The notes under the pieces were generated by a model. That model saw nothing but the letters and a program-made list of their open reading frames with translations, made no database searches and was not told the origin of the DNA. Source: a virus. From it: a DNA stretch of 20,432 nt. Shown piece after piece: positions 1-7,435 of this stretch. The position numbers and the translations under genes are program-made. Positions within the stretch are counted from its first letter, which is position 1. Every line of letters starts with the position of its first letter. The DNA lies in IMG/VR virus record IMGVR_UViG_3300021197_000937, positions 1-20,432 of that record; one strand, written 5' to 3'.

Positions 1-429
1 CGTGCAATTAACACTGCAAAGTTTATTGACTGGGTAATTAAAAGCAATAAGAAACTGGACTATTGGTGCAAGGATGCAGTGTATCAGGAATATTTAATGG
101 AACACTTGCGCAAAGAAGCAACACAGGATGCACTAGAGCGTAGCATAAAGACCATGGAAACATGGGCAGAAGAAAAAGATAGCGTGTTCAACCATTACTT
201 TAACTATGTAAATGGCAACGTACTAGTGCATGATATAACCACAGGACGTATCAGTGCATGGATTGTGTTTAACTGTAACAGTGGACAAGCGGCACTGGAC
301 AAACTAAGCACAGAACAAATAGAAATGATCTTCCCATATATTGATCCAGACTATTGGAAGCGCAAGTTTGTAGACTACTTTGCAGACACAGAATGGGTAA
401 AACATATACTTAAAGAGGCAGGACTATGA
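1..429 (+). CDS. Conserved phage protein of unknown function (5' partial)
   Basis: The frame is open to the left edge, so the N-terminus lies outside the window. About 142 residues are visible, ending in TEWVKHILKEAGL. The visible part is soluble, rich in charged and aromatic residues and probably helical, with no signal peptide or membrane segment. Notable stretches are KLDYWCKDAVYQEYL, DITTGRISAWIVFNC and YIDPDYWKRKF. A GTG at 79 could serve as a start, but the reading frame upstream (AINTAKFIDWVIKSNKKLDYW) is equally protein-like, so I treat the gene as continuing leftwards. The stop overlaps the next start by 4 bp (ATGA), which suggests translational coupling. The style recalls conserved proteins of T4-like marine phages. 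I cannot assign a function; a replication-related role is only suggested by the neighbouring DnaE-like gene. Confidence 0.75.
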   Translation, partial: RAINTAKFIDWVIKSNKKLDYWCKDAVYQEYLMEHLRKEATQDALERSIKTMETWAEEKDSVFNHYFNYVNGNVLVHDITTGRISAWIVFNCNSGQAALDKLSTEQIEMIFPYIDPDYWKRKFVDYFADTEWVKHILKEAGL

Positions 430-1259
430 CAATACCAGCAATTGATTACCCCCCTGGAGCACATGGCAATTTTTTAATAAAATGTTTGAATGTTGCTAGT
501 GGATTGGTCGAAGATCAAGAATTTTATGGTAAAGACAGAGTTGGTGCGCATGCTACAGATTTTCCAGAAATAATTGTTCAAAACGCCAGTAAGGTAACAG
601 ATCAAATACACAAAGAGAAACGTTCTTGGCTTTTTATAACTCTAGATCAGGAAGACTTATACAAATTTCAGTGGCACTATCTCTATGCGAGTAACGATTT
701 TGGATTTAATGTTTTAAAGTATTTGCCTGATCAAGCTCATAAATTTTACTCAAACGATCTTTTAGTAGCAGAAAGTGTACGGGAACAATTTAAACATTTT
801 GACATACATAATATAGACAGTTGCAGAGAAATGTATAAACTAAGTTTTGGACAACATAGCGGTCATCTTACAACAATGAACCATGTATTGCAAGAATACA
901 GTCATGATTTTAGGCTACCATTCAAAACATTTTATAACAAAAAAGATTTTTTAAATTGTATACCAAAACTGTTGAACCATTTAGGATACACACAAAAACA
1001 AGATATTGAGCATCAATTTGATAACTTTATAAAAAAGAAGCAAAGTATTATTGATAGTGAACAACGAGTACTCCGAGCATTTGCTTGTTATAAAGATAAA
1101 ACGCCAATGGACATCAGCGATTTTGTACTATATGAACAGGCATATTTAGATTACTTAATTGAAAAATATCTATGCAATACTAGACTAATAGTATATAATA
1201 GCGGATATCCAAAAAACACAATAGATATAGAACACAGGTTAGAGGCAGAATATGTTTGA
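426..1259 (+). CDS. Hypothetical protein with a P-loop-like N-terminus (possible sulfotransferase-like)
   Basis: 277 aa. The N-terminus DYPPGAHGNFLIKCL (residues 7-21) has the look of a phosphate-binding loop at the end of a first beta strand, as in sulfotransferase-like or kinase folds. It is not a canonical Walker A, because the GKS/T is missing. The segment FKTFYNKKDFLNCIPKLLNHLGY resembles the late helical region of phage sulfotransferase-like proteins. There is no membrane segment. The gene is visibly more AT-rich than its neighbours and uses TCN serine codons more often, which suggests an acquired cargo gene. It sits between the partial gene and the mini-DnaE gene with overlaps of 4 and 8 bp. 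The sulfotransferase assignment is a weak inference; only the ORF itself is well supported. Confidence 0.7.
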   Translation: MTIPAIDYPPGAHGNFLIKCLNVASGLVEDQEFYGKDRVGAHATDFPEIIVQNASKVTDQIHKEKRSWLFITLDQEDLYKFQWHYLYASNDFGFNVLKYLPDQAHKFYSNDLLVAESVREQFKHFDIHNIDSCREMYKLSFGQHSGHLTTMNHVLQEYSHDFRLPFKTFYNKKDFLNCIPKLLNHLGYTQKQDIEHQFDNFIKKKQSIIDSEQRVLRAFACYKDKTPMDISDFVLYEQAYLDYLIEKYLCNTRLIVYNSGYPKNTIDIEHRLEAEYV

Positions 1260-1818
1260 TATGCCAGATGTAGACATCGACTTTGGTGATCGCACACAGT
1301 TGTTAAAACATGTGCCTAGTGTAGGTGCAAGACTTGAAAACGGAAACAAACACAACACTGGTGTTTACTTTAACAGTATTCCACAAGCGCATGATGGACT
1401 AGCAACACTGGATCATAAACGTGCAGAGGAACTGGGTTACTTTAAATTGGACTTGTTGAACGTTGGCGTTTACACAAATGTAAGAGATGAACTACACTTG
1501 GTAGAACTTATGCGTGAGCCTAACTGGAGTAAACTACATAACAGAGATTTCTTTGAGCAACTAATACATGTAGGTAAACACTTTGAAACAATGGCAAAAA
1601 TGCCTGAGGACATTACAAGCATCCCTCGTATGGCAATGTTTCTTGCAGTCATACGCCCTGCTAAACGTCATCTCATAGGGCAAACATGGGCAGAGGTAGC
1701 AAACACAGTATGGGACAAAGCAGGACTGGATAGTTATAGTTTCAAGAAAAGTCACAGTGTAGCCTATGCGCAACTAGTAGCAGTACATATGAATATATTA
1801 GAGGAAGCAAATGAGTAA
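1252..1818 (+). CDS. Miniature DnaE-like (DNA polymerase III alpha palm) protein
   Basis: 188 aa, against more than 1,000 aa for cellular DnaE. Landmarks of the family C polymerase palm appear in the right order. PDVDIDF (residues 5-11) matches the PDFDVDF motif of E. coli DnaE, with two catalytic Asp. NKHNTGVYF (32-40) resembles GKHAGGVVI. YFKLDLLN (63-70) resembles KFDFLGL, with the third catalytic Asp. LAVIRPAKR (131-139) resembles the ALFRPGPL segment, and FKKSHSVAYA (164-173) resembles FNKSHSAAYA. The PHP domain, the GRGS motif, most of the thumb, the clamp-binding region and the OB-fold are absent. All three metal-binding Asp appear kept. I recall similar short DnaE-like proteins in T4-like cyanophages (unverified). 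Whether it polymerises DNA or is a structural relic with another role is unknown. It overlaps the upstream and downstream genes by 8 bp each. Confidence 0.8.
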   Translation: MFDMPDVDIDFGDRTQLLKHVPSVGARLENGNKHNTGVYFNSIPQAHDGLATLDHKRAEELGYFKLDLLNVGVYTNVRDELHLVELMREPNWSKLHNRDFFEQLIHVGKHFETMAKMPEDITSIPRMAMFLAVIRPAKRHLIGQTWAEVANTVWDKAGLDSYSFKKSHSVAYAQLVAVHMNILEEANE

Positions 1819-2068
1819 CGATACAAAACGCATGGAAGAAATACAAAATCAATTAGTAGCACACATTCAAACACAGTTAACCACAGACGAGGACTTTATG
1901 TATGTGGCTACTATGTTACTAAAGCACAGTATGGTATTATACAAAACATTTTTGGATGATGAACAAATACAGAAAATGCTTGCGCATGTAGCAGAAACTA
2001 TATCTGATGATTTAGATATTAAAGATTATACTATGTCAAACAATAGTGGCGGCACTACACGCCACTAG
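1811..2068 (+). CDS. Small helical protein of unknown function
   Basis: 85 aa, acidic and predicted mostly alpha-helical, with no recognisable domain. The ATG is preceded by a good ribosome binding site (AGAGGAAG, about 1800-1807) lying inside the end of the mini-DnaE gene, which it overlaps by 8 bp, so the two are probably co-translated. Its last codons form one arm of a stem-loop and overlap the end of the convergent minus-strand gene by 14 bp. The C-terminal tail (MSNNSGGTTRH) looks unstructured. I do not recognise the family. Its position suggests a partner of the mini-DnaE protein, but nothing in the sequence proves this. Confidence 0.7.
   Translation: MSNDTKRMEEIQNQLVAHIQTQLTTDEDFMYVATMLLKHSMVLYKTFLDDEQIQKMLAHVAETISDDLDIKDYTMSNNSGGTTRH
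2044..2067. terminator. Stem-loop over the stop codons of two convergent genes
   Basis: TAGTGGCG (2044-2051) and CGCCACTA (2060-2067) form a perfect 8-bp stem with an 8-nt loop. It covers the stop codon of the plus-strand gene (2066-2068) and, in the loop, the stop of the minus-strand gene (2055-2057). A second small inverted repeat, TAGCA-attac-TGCTA (2066-2080), follows directly. No U-run follows on either strand, so it is not a classical intrinsic terminator. A bidirectional terminator or an mRNA 3'-end stabiliser is an inference from position. Confidence 0.45.
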
Positions 2069-2408
2069 CAATTACTGCTAGGAAATAGTAAGTTAGCACA
2101 TGCAGGCATTGGTCTAGTACATTAGTCCACCACCATGTAGTACTTCTAGCCTCACATTTAAGGTATCTATTTAAATGATGCTTGGCCCAGTCGATGTGCC
2201 AGTGTATGACATAGTCAAGCAAGCCTATTACTACTGCAATCTCAGGTGCAAACCATAGTGCGATAAACATTGTTGCAATCCCATGATGCAGATAATGTGT
2301 ATGTCCGTCACCAATCCACTCATGCTTTGCTCTAGGTCCTAGGTACTGTTGTATACCTAGATCAACAATGAAATGTTTGAGCATTAGCACTGTAAAGAAT
2401 TCAATCAT
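2055..2408 (-). CDS. DUF3307-like integral membrane protein
   Basis: 117 aa with several hydrophobic segments (about residues 3-21, 38-64 and 98-115). The pattern resembles the DUF3307 family: an N-terminal KHFIVDLGIQQYLG, a His-rich THYLHHGIATMFIAL, then DYVIHWHIDWAKHH and a C-terminal NVLDQCLHVLTYY. Conserved His and Asp in the membrane segments are typical of that family, whose function is unknown. The start overlaps the stop of the upstream minus-strand gene by 4 bp, so the two form an operon. It converges with and overlaps the plus-strand gene ending at 2068. Phage members might act at the inner membrane, but no role can be given. The family match is from pattern memory. Confidence 0.72.
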   Translation of the reverse strand: MIEFFTVLMLKHFIVDLGIQQYLGPRAKHEWIGDGHTHYLHHGIATMFIALWFAPEIAVVIGLLDYVIHWHIDWAKHHLNRYLKCEARSTTWWWTNVLDQCLHVLTYYFLAVIASGV

Positions 2409-2776
2409 TTTACTTTCTTTACCAATTGAATATTGCGTCTCTTACTGCGTTTTTTTGCTAGATCAGCAATGCTTACACTAGGACCTCGAACAACCTCTGT
2501 GTCACGAATATTAAAAGTAATTAATATGCTGGCAAACTGTGCAAAGTCTTTTTTAAGAAACAAATTAATGGGAATCATTCTATTTGATTCCCACCACCAT
2601 ACGTCTCCTAGTTCTAAAAATATTGTTTTTAGTTCATCAGGGATCTTGCTATAGTCATACATGCTTAACACAGTATCATCTTGATTCTGTACTATTCCTA
2701 CATATTCTGCGCCACCATAAGTTACTAGACTCAAAAACGGATATTTTTCAAATATTTCTTCTGCTAGTGGAGGCAT
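2405..2776 (-). CDS. Conserved hypothetical phage protein
   Basis: 123 aa. The segment YGGAEYVGIVQNQDDTVLSM, then YDYSKIPDELK, followed by GDVWWWESNRMIPINLFLKKD, has the style of a small conserved protein of T4-like marine phages. The tail is very basic (LAKKRSKRRNIQLVKKVK) and could bind nucleic acid. There is no membrane segment. It is the first gene of a two-gene minus-strand operon, diverging from the virion-like gene at 2800 with only 23 bp between start codons. A weak ribosome binding site (GAAAGAG) precedes the ATG. I see no clear promoter for it in the short divergent gap. Function unknown. Confidence 0.72.
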   Translation of the reverse strand: MPPLAEEIFEKYPFLSLVTYGGAEYVGIVQNQDDTVLSMYDYSKIPDELKTIFLELGDVWWWESNRMIPINLFLKKDFAQFASILITFNIRDTEVVRGPSVSIADLAKKRSKRRNIQLVKKVK

Positions 2777-2787
2777 TCAACTCTTTC

Positions 2788-2796
2788 GATAAATAC
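2788..2796 (+). promoter_or_regulatory. T4-type late promoter motif (GATAAATAC)
   Basis: GATAAATAC matches the T4 late core TATAAATA in 7 of 8 positions and is identical in core to the motifs at 9887 and 19808. It ends only 3 nt before the ATG at 2800, leaving no room for a normal leader or ribosome binding site (see findings). Confidence 0.65.
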
Positions 2797-2799
2797 AGT

Positions 2800-3555
2800 A
2801 TGACTGTTACTACTGGATATTTATATGCACAAAAACACACCGCAGTTATTACTGATACAGGAGTAAGCAACCTAATGAGTATGTTTTATACACCAAATGT
2901 AAAAGTATATAGAGGTATTGACAACTATATACGAATTGAATTTAAAAACCGTGATCAAAAGCGAGTAAACATGGCAGGCAAGACTGCAAATATTGTTGTG
3001 TTAGACAAAGAAAATAATGTTGCTTACTTGGAACGTGCGCTAACAGTGGTCAACGAACAAAAAGGCATCATGGAAGCAAGCATCACACAAGGTGACTTGC
3101 TAAACCTAGATAGCAAGTTTTACAATTATGCACTTAAAGTAACAGACGGCGAAGATCGTACTGCACCAGCATATGCAGACGACAATTATGGTGCAAACGG
3201 TGTCCTAGAAGTAGCAGATGGTGTTTATCCTACATTCATAGCAAGCACAACAGAAGCATTTGCCAGCGGCGACACGGGCAGCACTATCAGTATTAAACCA
3301 TATATAAATCGCAACACAGCACAACACACTGCACAAGTTTATTTTAGCAGTGCGTTCACAGGCACCCTGGAGATACAGGGCTCAATTAATCCAAGTAATA
3401 GTATTCAAAATGCTGATTTTACAACAATAGCAACAGAAACATATACTGCACAGAGTGATAACGCTTATGTCAACTTTACAGGAGTATACAGTGCAGTGCG
3501 TTTTAAGCGTACAACTACTAGTGGAACATTGAGTCAAGTATTATATAGACCTTGA
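2800..3555 (+). CDS. Putative virion protein, baseplate-upper-protein-like
   Basis: 251 aa counted from the ATG at 2800. The frame is open further upstream, but that part is antisense to the minus-strand gene and not protein-like. The N-terminal half (IRIEFKNRDQKRVNMAGKTA and later IVVLDKENNVAYLERAL) resembles the immunoglobulin-like N-terminal domain of phage baseplate upper proteins. A glycine/tyrosine-rich linker (YADDNYGANGVLEV) and a Ser/Thr-rich beta-type C-terminal half follow, as expected for a virion surface protein. A late-promoter motif lies immediately upstream, which fits a structural gene. It is an isolated late-type gene among replication genes. Its stop overlaps the TTG start of the next gene by 4 bp. 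The exact virion position is not known; the BppU-like reading is an inference. Confidence 0.65.
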   Translation: MTVTTGYLYAQKHTAVITDTGVSNLMSMFYTPNVKVYRGIDNYIRIEFKNRDQKRVNMAGKTANIVVLDKENNVAYLERALTVVNEQKGIMEASITQGDLLNLDSKFYNYALKVTDGEDRTAPAYADDNYGANGVLEVADGVYPTFIASTTEAFASGDTGSTISIKPYINRNTAQHTAQVYFSSAFTGTLEIQGSINPSNSIQNADFTTIATETYTAQSDNAYVNFTGVYSAVRFKRTTTSGTLSQVLYRP

Positions 3556-4202
3556 AGTTAGTCGGATTTGGCTGTAGTTTTACTTACGGCAGTGAACTAT
3601 TCGATCCTGAGATAGCTAGGGGCTTTCATAAAGCAAATACTCGTTATAGACAACGTCACTGTTGGTTGGGATGTCTTGCAAATAAACTAGGTGCAACGTT
3701 TGACAATCGTTCAGAGCCTGCTAACAGCAATTATGCTATACAGTATCAGTTTGCTGACTGGTTTAATAACAATAGGAATCCTAGTGAGCGTGTAGCAGTG
3801 TGTGTTGCTTGGACTGCTTTGCCGAGATTTAGTTGGTTAGATGATACATGGACGCATAATGGCACAGTTCGAAATGATCAAAAGTTTCTACACAGTCGCA
3901 AGGATTGGATTACTAGTGATGTTGATCATAACTATTGGACTGATGCTGCAAAACTATTTGTAAACAGTGTATGCAAATTGCACAACATACCTATACTTCA
4001 ATTTAATGCAATAGGACAACATAAGTCTATCAAGTATGATAATTATTTTTTGAATGGAATGACAATGGAAACCGTGTTAAAATCTGCGCAAGCTAGTGAT
4101 AGTCGATTGGATTTGTTTGCAAGTGGAGGACATCCAAACGAAGCAGGGCATGAATATTTCACAATTAGGTTGCATGATTTTGCTAAAGAACGTATAATAT
4201 AA
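3552..4202 (+). CDS. SGNH/GDSL-like hydrolase
   Basis: 216 aa. Block I is GFGCSFTYG (residues 5-13) with Ser9 as likely nucleophile, following the first strand at the very N-terminus. An Asn-containing segment EPANSNYAI (55-63) fits block III. DLFASGGHPNEAGHEYF (187-203) fits block V with catalytic Asp and His194. Family members hydrolyse esters or remove acetyl groups from carbohydrates; the substrate here is unknown. The start is TTG at 3552, overlapping the previous stop (TTGA). No later start would keep block I, so it is well supported. The gene is more AT-rich than its flanks and lies between a virion-like gene and the primase, which suggests acquired cargo. There is no signal peptide, so it likely acts in the cytoplasm or as a virion component. 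Confidence 0.75.
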   Translation: MKLVGFGCSFTYGSELFDPEIARGFHKANTRYRQRHCWLGCLANKLGATFDNRSEPANSNYAIQYQFADWFNNNRNPSERVAVCVAWTALPRFSWLDDTWTHNGTVRNDQKFLHSRKDWITSDVDHNYWTDAAKLFVNSVCKLHNIPILQFNAIGQHKSIKYDNYFLNGMTMETVLKSAQASDSRLDLFASGGHPNEAGHEYFTIRLHDFAKERII

Positions 4203-4207
4203 CTGTT

Positions 4208-5173
4208 ATGAATAGTATCCAACAAGCAGTAATAGATAGTTTGCCCGGCAAGCAAAAGCGTACTACTAACGGCTGGATTTCGTTCAATGCTGTATGCTGT
4301 CATCACAATGGCGAAAGCATGGACAAGCGTAGTAGAGGCGGAGTTATTGCAAACGGCGAAGCAATAAGTTATCACTGTTTTAACTGCAACTTTAAAACAG
4401 GATGGCAACCAGGTAGACATATTAGTTTTAAAATGCGTAAACTACTAACGTGGTTAAACGTAGATGAAAACACAAGACAGATGCTTAATATCGAAGCACT
4501 GCGTATTAAAGACACAGTAGTAGTTGAAAATGTTGAAGAAGAAAAGTTTGAAATAAAATTTAAACCTAGACCTTTGCCTGATAACACAGTAACATTAGCA
4601 GATGCTCCGCAACACATACAGGACTATGTTGCACAACGTGGACTAGACAGCACACGTTTACTATATAGTGATACTAAGCCTGCAGGTATGTGGAAGCGTT
4701 TTATTATCCCTTGTACATATAAAAACAAATTAATTGGTTACACCGCAAGAACAACAGATGAAAACAGCAAGCCAAAGTATCACAACAGTTACGACACAGG
4801 CTATGTATATGGCATGGACGATCAATTACCCAATGCAAAGTTTGTTGTTGTGACAGAAGGTATACTAGATGCCATGTGTATTGGTGGTGTAGGCATACTT
4901 AGCAACAATGCTAGTGAAACACAAGCAGAGATTATTGACACACTTGCTCGTGAGGTTATACTAGTACCAGACAGAGACAGTGCAGGGCAACGTCTAATCG
5001 ACGATGCACTGGAGTATGGATGGAGTGTAAGTTTCCCTGAATGGGAGTCGGATGTAAAAGACATCAATGACGCAGTTGTGCGTTATGGTAAACTGTTTAC
5101 ACTTAAAAGTATTGTGGATGCAAAGCAAACAATGAGTTTAAAAATTAATCTTAGGCGTAAAAAATATGTATAG
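4208..5173 (+). CDS. DNA primase (T4 gp61-like, TOPRIM)
   Basis: 321 aa. An N-terminal zinc-binding region has CCHH (30-33) and CFNC (57-60). A TOPRIM catalytic core follows: VVVTEGILDAM (213-223) supplies the metal-binding Glu217, VPDRDSAG (253-260) the DxD motif, and SDVKDINDAV (281-290) the third acidic segment. This architecture is that of phage and bacterial DnaG-type primases and matches T4 gp61, which makes RNA primers with the gp41 helicase. The gp41-like helicase is encoded 0.9 kb downstream. The ATG lies 5 bp after the SGNH stop and has no clear ribosome binding site. Its 3' end overlaps the radical SAM start by 8 bp. The basic tail (LKINLRRKKYV) may be for DNA contact. Confidence 0.88.
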   Translation: MNSIQQAVIDSLPGKQKRTTNGWISFNAVCCHHNGESMDKRSRGGVIANGEAISYHCFNCNFKTGWQPGRHISFKMRKLLTWLNVDENTRQMLNIEALRIKDTVVVENVEEEKFEIKFKPRPLPDNTVTLADAPQHIQDYVAQRGLDSTRLLYSDTKPAGMWKRFIIPCTYKNKLIGYTARTTDENSKPKYHNSYDTGYVYGMDDQLPNAKFVVVTEGILDAMCIGGVGILSNNASETQAEIIDTLAREVILVPDRDSAGQRLIDDALEYGWSVSFPEWESDVKDINDAVVRYGKLFTLKSIVDAKQTMSLKINLRRKKYV

Positions 5174-6038
5174 CATTACGCTTGAGCCTACTACTAGATG
5201 CACACTTGCTTGTCCGCGGTGTGCAAGAACAACCTTGCTTGATAAATTTGGAACACAAGGATTAACTATTGCAGACTTAAATCCAGCCAGTGTTAAAAAC
5301 TTCTTTGATTTGCCCGTAGAATATTTTTATTTAGGCGGAACATACGGAGATCCAATTTTACATCCTAAACTAGATCAATTGGTTGCAAGTTGTAAAACAC
5401 ATGCTCCGAGAGTAGTTATAAACACTAGCGGAAGCGGCAGGAATAAAGCATGGTGGGAACAGTTTTTAGACTGTCTTGGACCTGATGATACAGTTGAGTT
5501 TGCAGTTGATGGATTGCCTGAAAACTTTACACAATATCGAATTAATGCAAAGTGGGATCAAATTGAAACTGCTATAAAATTGTGTGCAGGGCGTGTAAAA
5601 ACAATATGGAAATACATTCCATTTAGTTTTAACGAGCATGATGTTGCTAGTGCAAAACAACTTAGCCAAGACTTGGGTATAGATCAATTCAATATTGAAC
5701 CAAGTGATAGATGGTTAGATAACGATTGGTTAAAACCAAAACAATTTACAGGACCAAAAGAAATTACAAAAGAAAATTATAAACAAGTAAAAACTATTTC
5801 ACCAAAGTGTTCCAATTATAGAAATCAATACATCAGCGCACAAGGGCATTTTTTACCGTGTTGCTTTGTGCATGATTATAGATTTTATTACAAGTCAGAT
5901 TGGTGGAAGGATAGAGACAAGTACGATATAAGTAAAACTACTTTTTCAGAATGTATTAGACATTTTGACAAGTTCTATAGTACAATAAAACAAGTTAAAC
6001 CAGATTACTGTGTTTACAACTGTGGAAAATGTGAATGA
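5166..6038 (+). CDS. Radical SAM protein with SPASM-like C-terminal cysteines
   Basis: 290 aa. TTRCTLACPRCAR (9-21) holds the CxxxCxxC motif (Cys12, Cys16, Cys19) that binds the 4Fe-4S cluster of radical SAM enzymes. It is followed by LGGTYGDPILHP (56-67), the usual SAM-contact strand. The C-terminal part carries Cys215, the pair Cys232-Cys233, Cys263, and Cys282, Cys286 and Cys289, consistent with an auxiliary-cluster SPASM-like domain as in peptide- or carbohydrate-modifying members. The substrate is unknown and no precursor peptide is obvious nearby. The gene overlaps primase by 8 bp and helicase by 4 bp (ATGA), so it sits inside the primosome operon, yet it is more AT-rich than both. It is probably an acquired auxiliary gene. 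Confidence 0.85.
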   Translation: MYSITLEPTTRCTLACPRCARTTLLDKFGTQGLTIADLNPASVKNFFDLPVEYFYLGGTYGDPILHPKLDQLVASCKTHAPRVVINTSGSGRNKAWWEQFLDCLGPDDTVEFAVDGLPENFTQYRINAKWDQIETAIKLCAGRVKTIWKYIPFSFNEHDVASAKQLSQDLGIDQFNIEPSDRWLDNDWLKPKQFTGPKEITKENYKQVKTISPKCSNYRNQYISAQGHFLPCCFVHDYRFYYKSDWWKDRDKYDISKTTFSECIRHFDKFYSTIKQVKPDYCVYNCGKCE

Positions 6039-7435
6039 CAAAAGATTATACAGCAGACTTACAAAAACTATTTTTAGAGATGATGTTGCATGATGCACAG
6101 AACTTTGTGCGTGTGCAAAACATCTACAACGTGGATAACTTTGATCGTAGTTTGTATGATACTGCAGTGTTTGTAAAAGAACACAGTGACGAACATGGTG
6201 CATTGCCTACTGCACAACAAGTACAAGCAGTAACAGGTGTTGAATTAAAACCTGTGCCGGATATTAACGAAAGCCATAACGACTGGTTCCTTGTAGAGTT
6301 TGAAGGATTCACCAAGCGACAGGAACTAGAACGTGCTATTCTCAAGAGTGCAGACCTGCTTGAGAAAGGCGAATACGAACCAGTTGAAAAGATCATTAAA
6401 GATGCTGTACAAATTAGTTTAACAAAAGACATGGGTACAGATTACTTTGAAGATCCTAGAGCAAGACTTTTAGCTCTTAAAGACAATAACGGACAGATTA
6501 GCACAGGCTGGCCCGCTATGGATCGTAAACTGTTTGGTGGTATGAACAAGGGAGAACTTAATATTTTTGCAGGTGGATCAGGATCAGGCAAGAGTTTGTT
6601 CATGCAGAACCTAGCAGTTAACTGGGTAACACAAGGACTAAATGGTGTGTATTTGACACTGGAACTTAGCGAAGGTCTTAGTGCTATGCGTATTGATAGC
6701 ATGCTTACAAATGTAAGCACCAAAGAGGTATTCAAAGACTTGGATACTGTTGAGATGAAAGTTAAGATGACAGGCAAGAAAGCAGGTAACTTGCAAATCA
6801 AATACATGCCTGCCCAGAGTAACGTTAATGATATTCGCGCATACTTGAAAGAACTACAGATCAAGAACAACTGGCAAGTAGACTTCTTGCTGATTGATTA
6901 CTTGGATTTGCTTATGCCAGTAAGTGCTAAAGTAAGCCCAAGTGACTTGTTTGTTAAGGACAAGTACGTTAGTGAGGAACTACGCAACTTGGCTAAGGAA
7001 CTAGACTGTGTGTTTGTAACAGCCTCGCAGTTAAACAGAGGTGCAGTTGATGAAATAGAGTTTGATCATTCGCACATTAGTGGTGGACTTAGTAAGATCA
7101 ACACAGCAGATAACGTGTTTGGTATCTTTACAAGTCGTGCAATGCGCGAGCGTGGACGCTATCAGATACAGTTAATGAAAACTAGAAGTAGTAGTGGCGT
7201 TGGTCAAAAGATTGACCTGGAGTTTGATATTGAAAGTCTGCGTATCCGAGACTTGGGTGAGGATGAAGAATATCAACAGTTTAAGAAACAGAGTAGTAGT
7301 ATCTATGATCAACTTAAAAACAAAGACAGTGGTGGTGTAGTTGATGCAGGTGATGAGCCTTCAGGTAAGATCACTGCAAGTGTACAAAGCAGCAAACTAA
7401 AAAACATGCTTGCTGGACTTAAAACTAGTGACTAA
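6035..7435 (+). CDS. Replicative DNA helicase (T4 gp41/DnaB-like)
   Basis: 466 aa, close to the length of T4 gp41 (about 475). A helical N-terminal domain (about 1-130) is followed by a RecA-like motor. Walker A is GGSGSGKS (180-187), preceded by GMNKGELNIFAG. LTLELSE (207-213) fits motif H1a with its catalytic Glu. Walker B is FLLIDYLDLL (284-293). A motif H3-type segment VTASQLNR (328-335) has the conserved Gln, and MKTRSSSGVG (381-390) is a likely arginine-finger/H4 region. It would form a hexamer unwinding DNA 5' to 3' and recruit the primase at 4208. The start ATG overlaps the radical SAM stop by 4 bp. Its 3' end overlaps the convergent DnaE-like gene by 11 bp. Confidence 0.92.
   Translation: MTKDYTADLQKLFLEMMLHDAQNFVRVQNIYNVDNFDRSLYDTAVFVKEHSDEHGALPTAQQVQAVTGVELKPVPDINESHNDWFLVEFEGFTKRQELERAILKSADLLEKGEYEPVEKIIKDAVQISLTKDMGTDYFEDPRARLLALKDNNGQISTGWPAMDRKLFGGMNKGELNIFAGGSGSGKSLFMQNLAVNWVTQGLNGVYLTLELSEGLSAMRIDSMLTNVSTKEVFKDLDTVEMKVKMTGKKAGNLQIKYMPAQSNVNDIRAYLKELQIKNNWQVDFLLIDYLDLLMPVSAKVSPSDLFVKDKYVSEELRNLAKELDCVFVTASQLNRGAVDEIEFDHSHISGGLSKINTADNVFGIFTSRAMRERGRYQIQLMKTRSSSGVGQKIDLEFDIESLRIRDLGEDEEYQQFKKQSSSIYDQLKNKDSGGVVDAGDEPSGKITASVQSSKLKNMLAGLKTSD

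Noticed and set aside
1159-1199. TTGAAA and TATAAT before the mini-DnaE gene
   Set aside because: The spacing is about 29 bp, too long for a sigma70 promoter, and the genes are overlapped and co-transcribed.
2584-2799. Extension of the virion-like gene upstream to 2584
   Set aside because: The added residues are antisense to the minus-strand gene, unlike the rest of the protein, and the late promoter and ATG at 2800 fit better.
4170-4198. TTGCAT-17-TATAAT in front of the primase gene
   Set aside because: The -10 is perfect but the -35 matches only three positions, and the expected transcript would start about 3 nt before the ATG inside a dense operon. Probably chance in AT-rich sequence.
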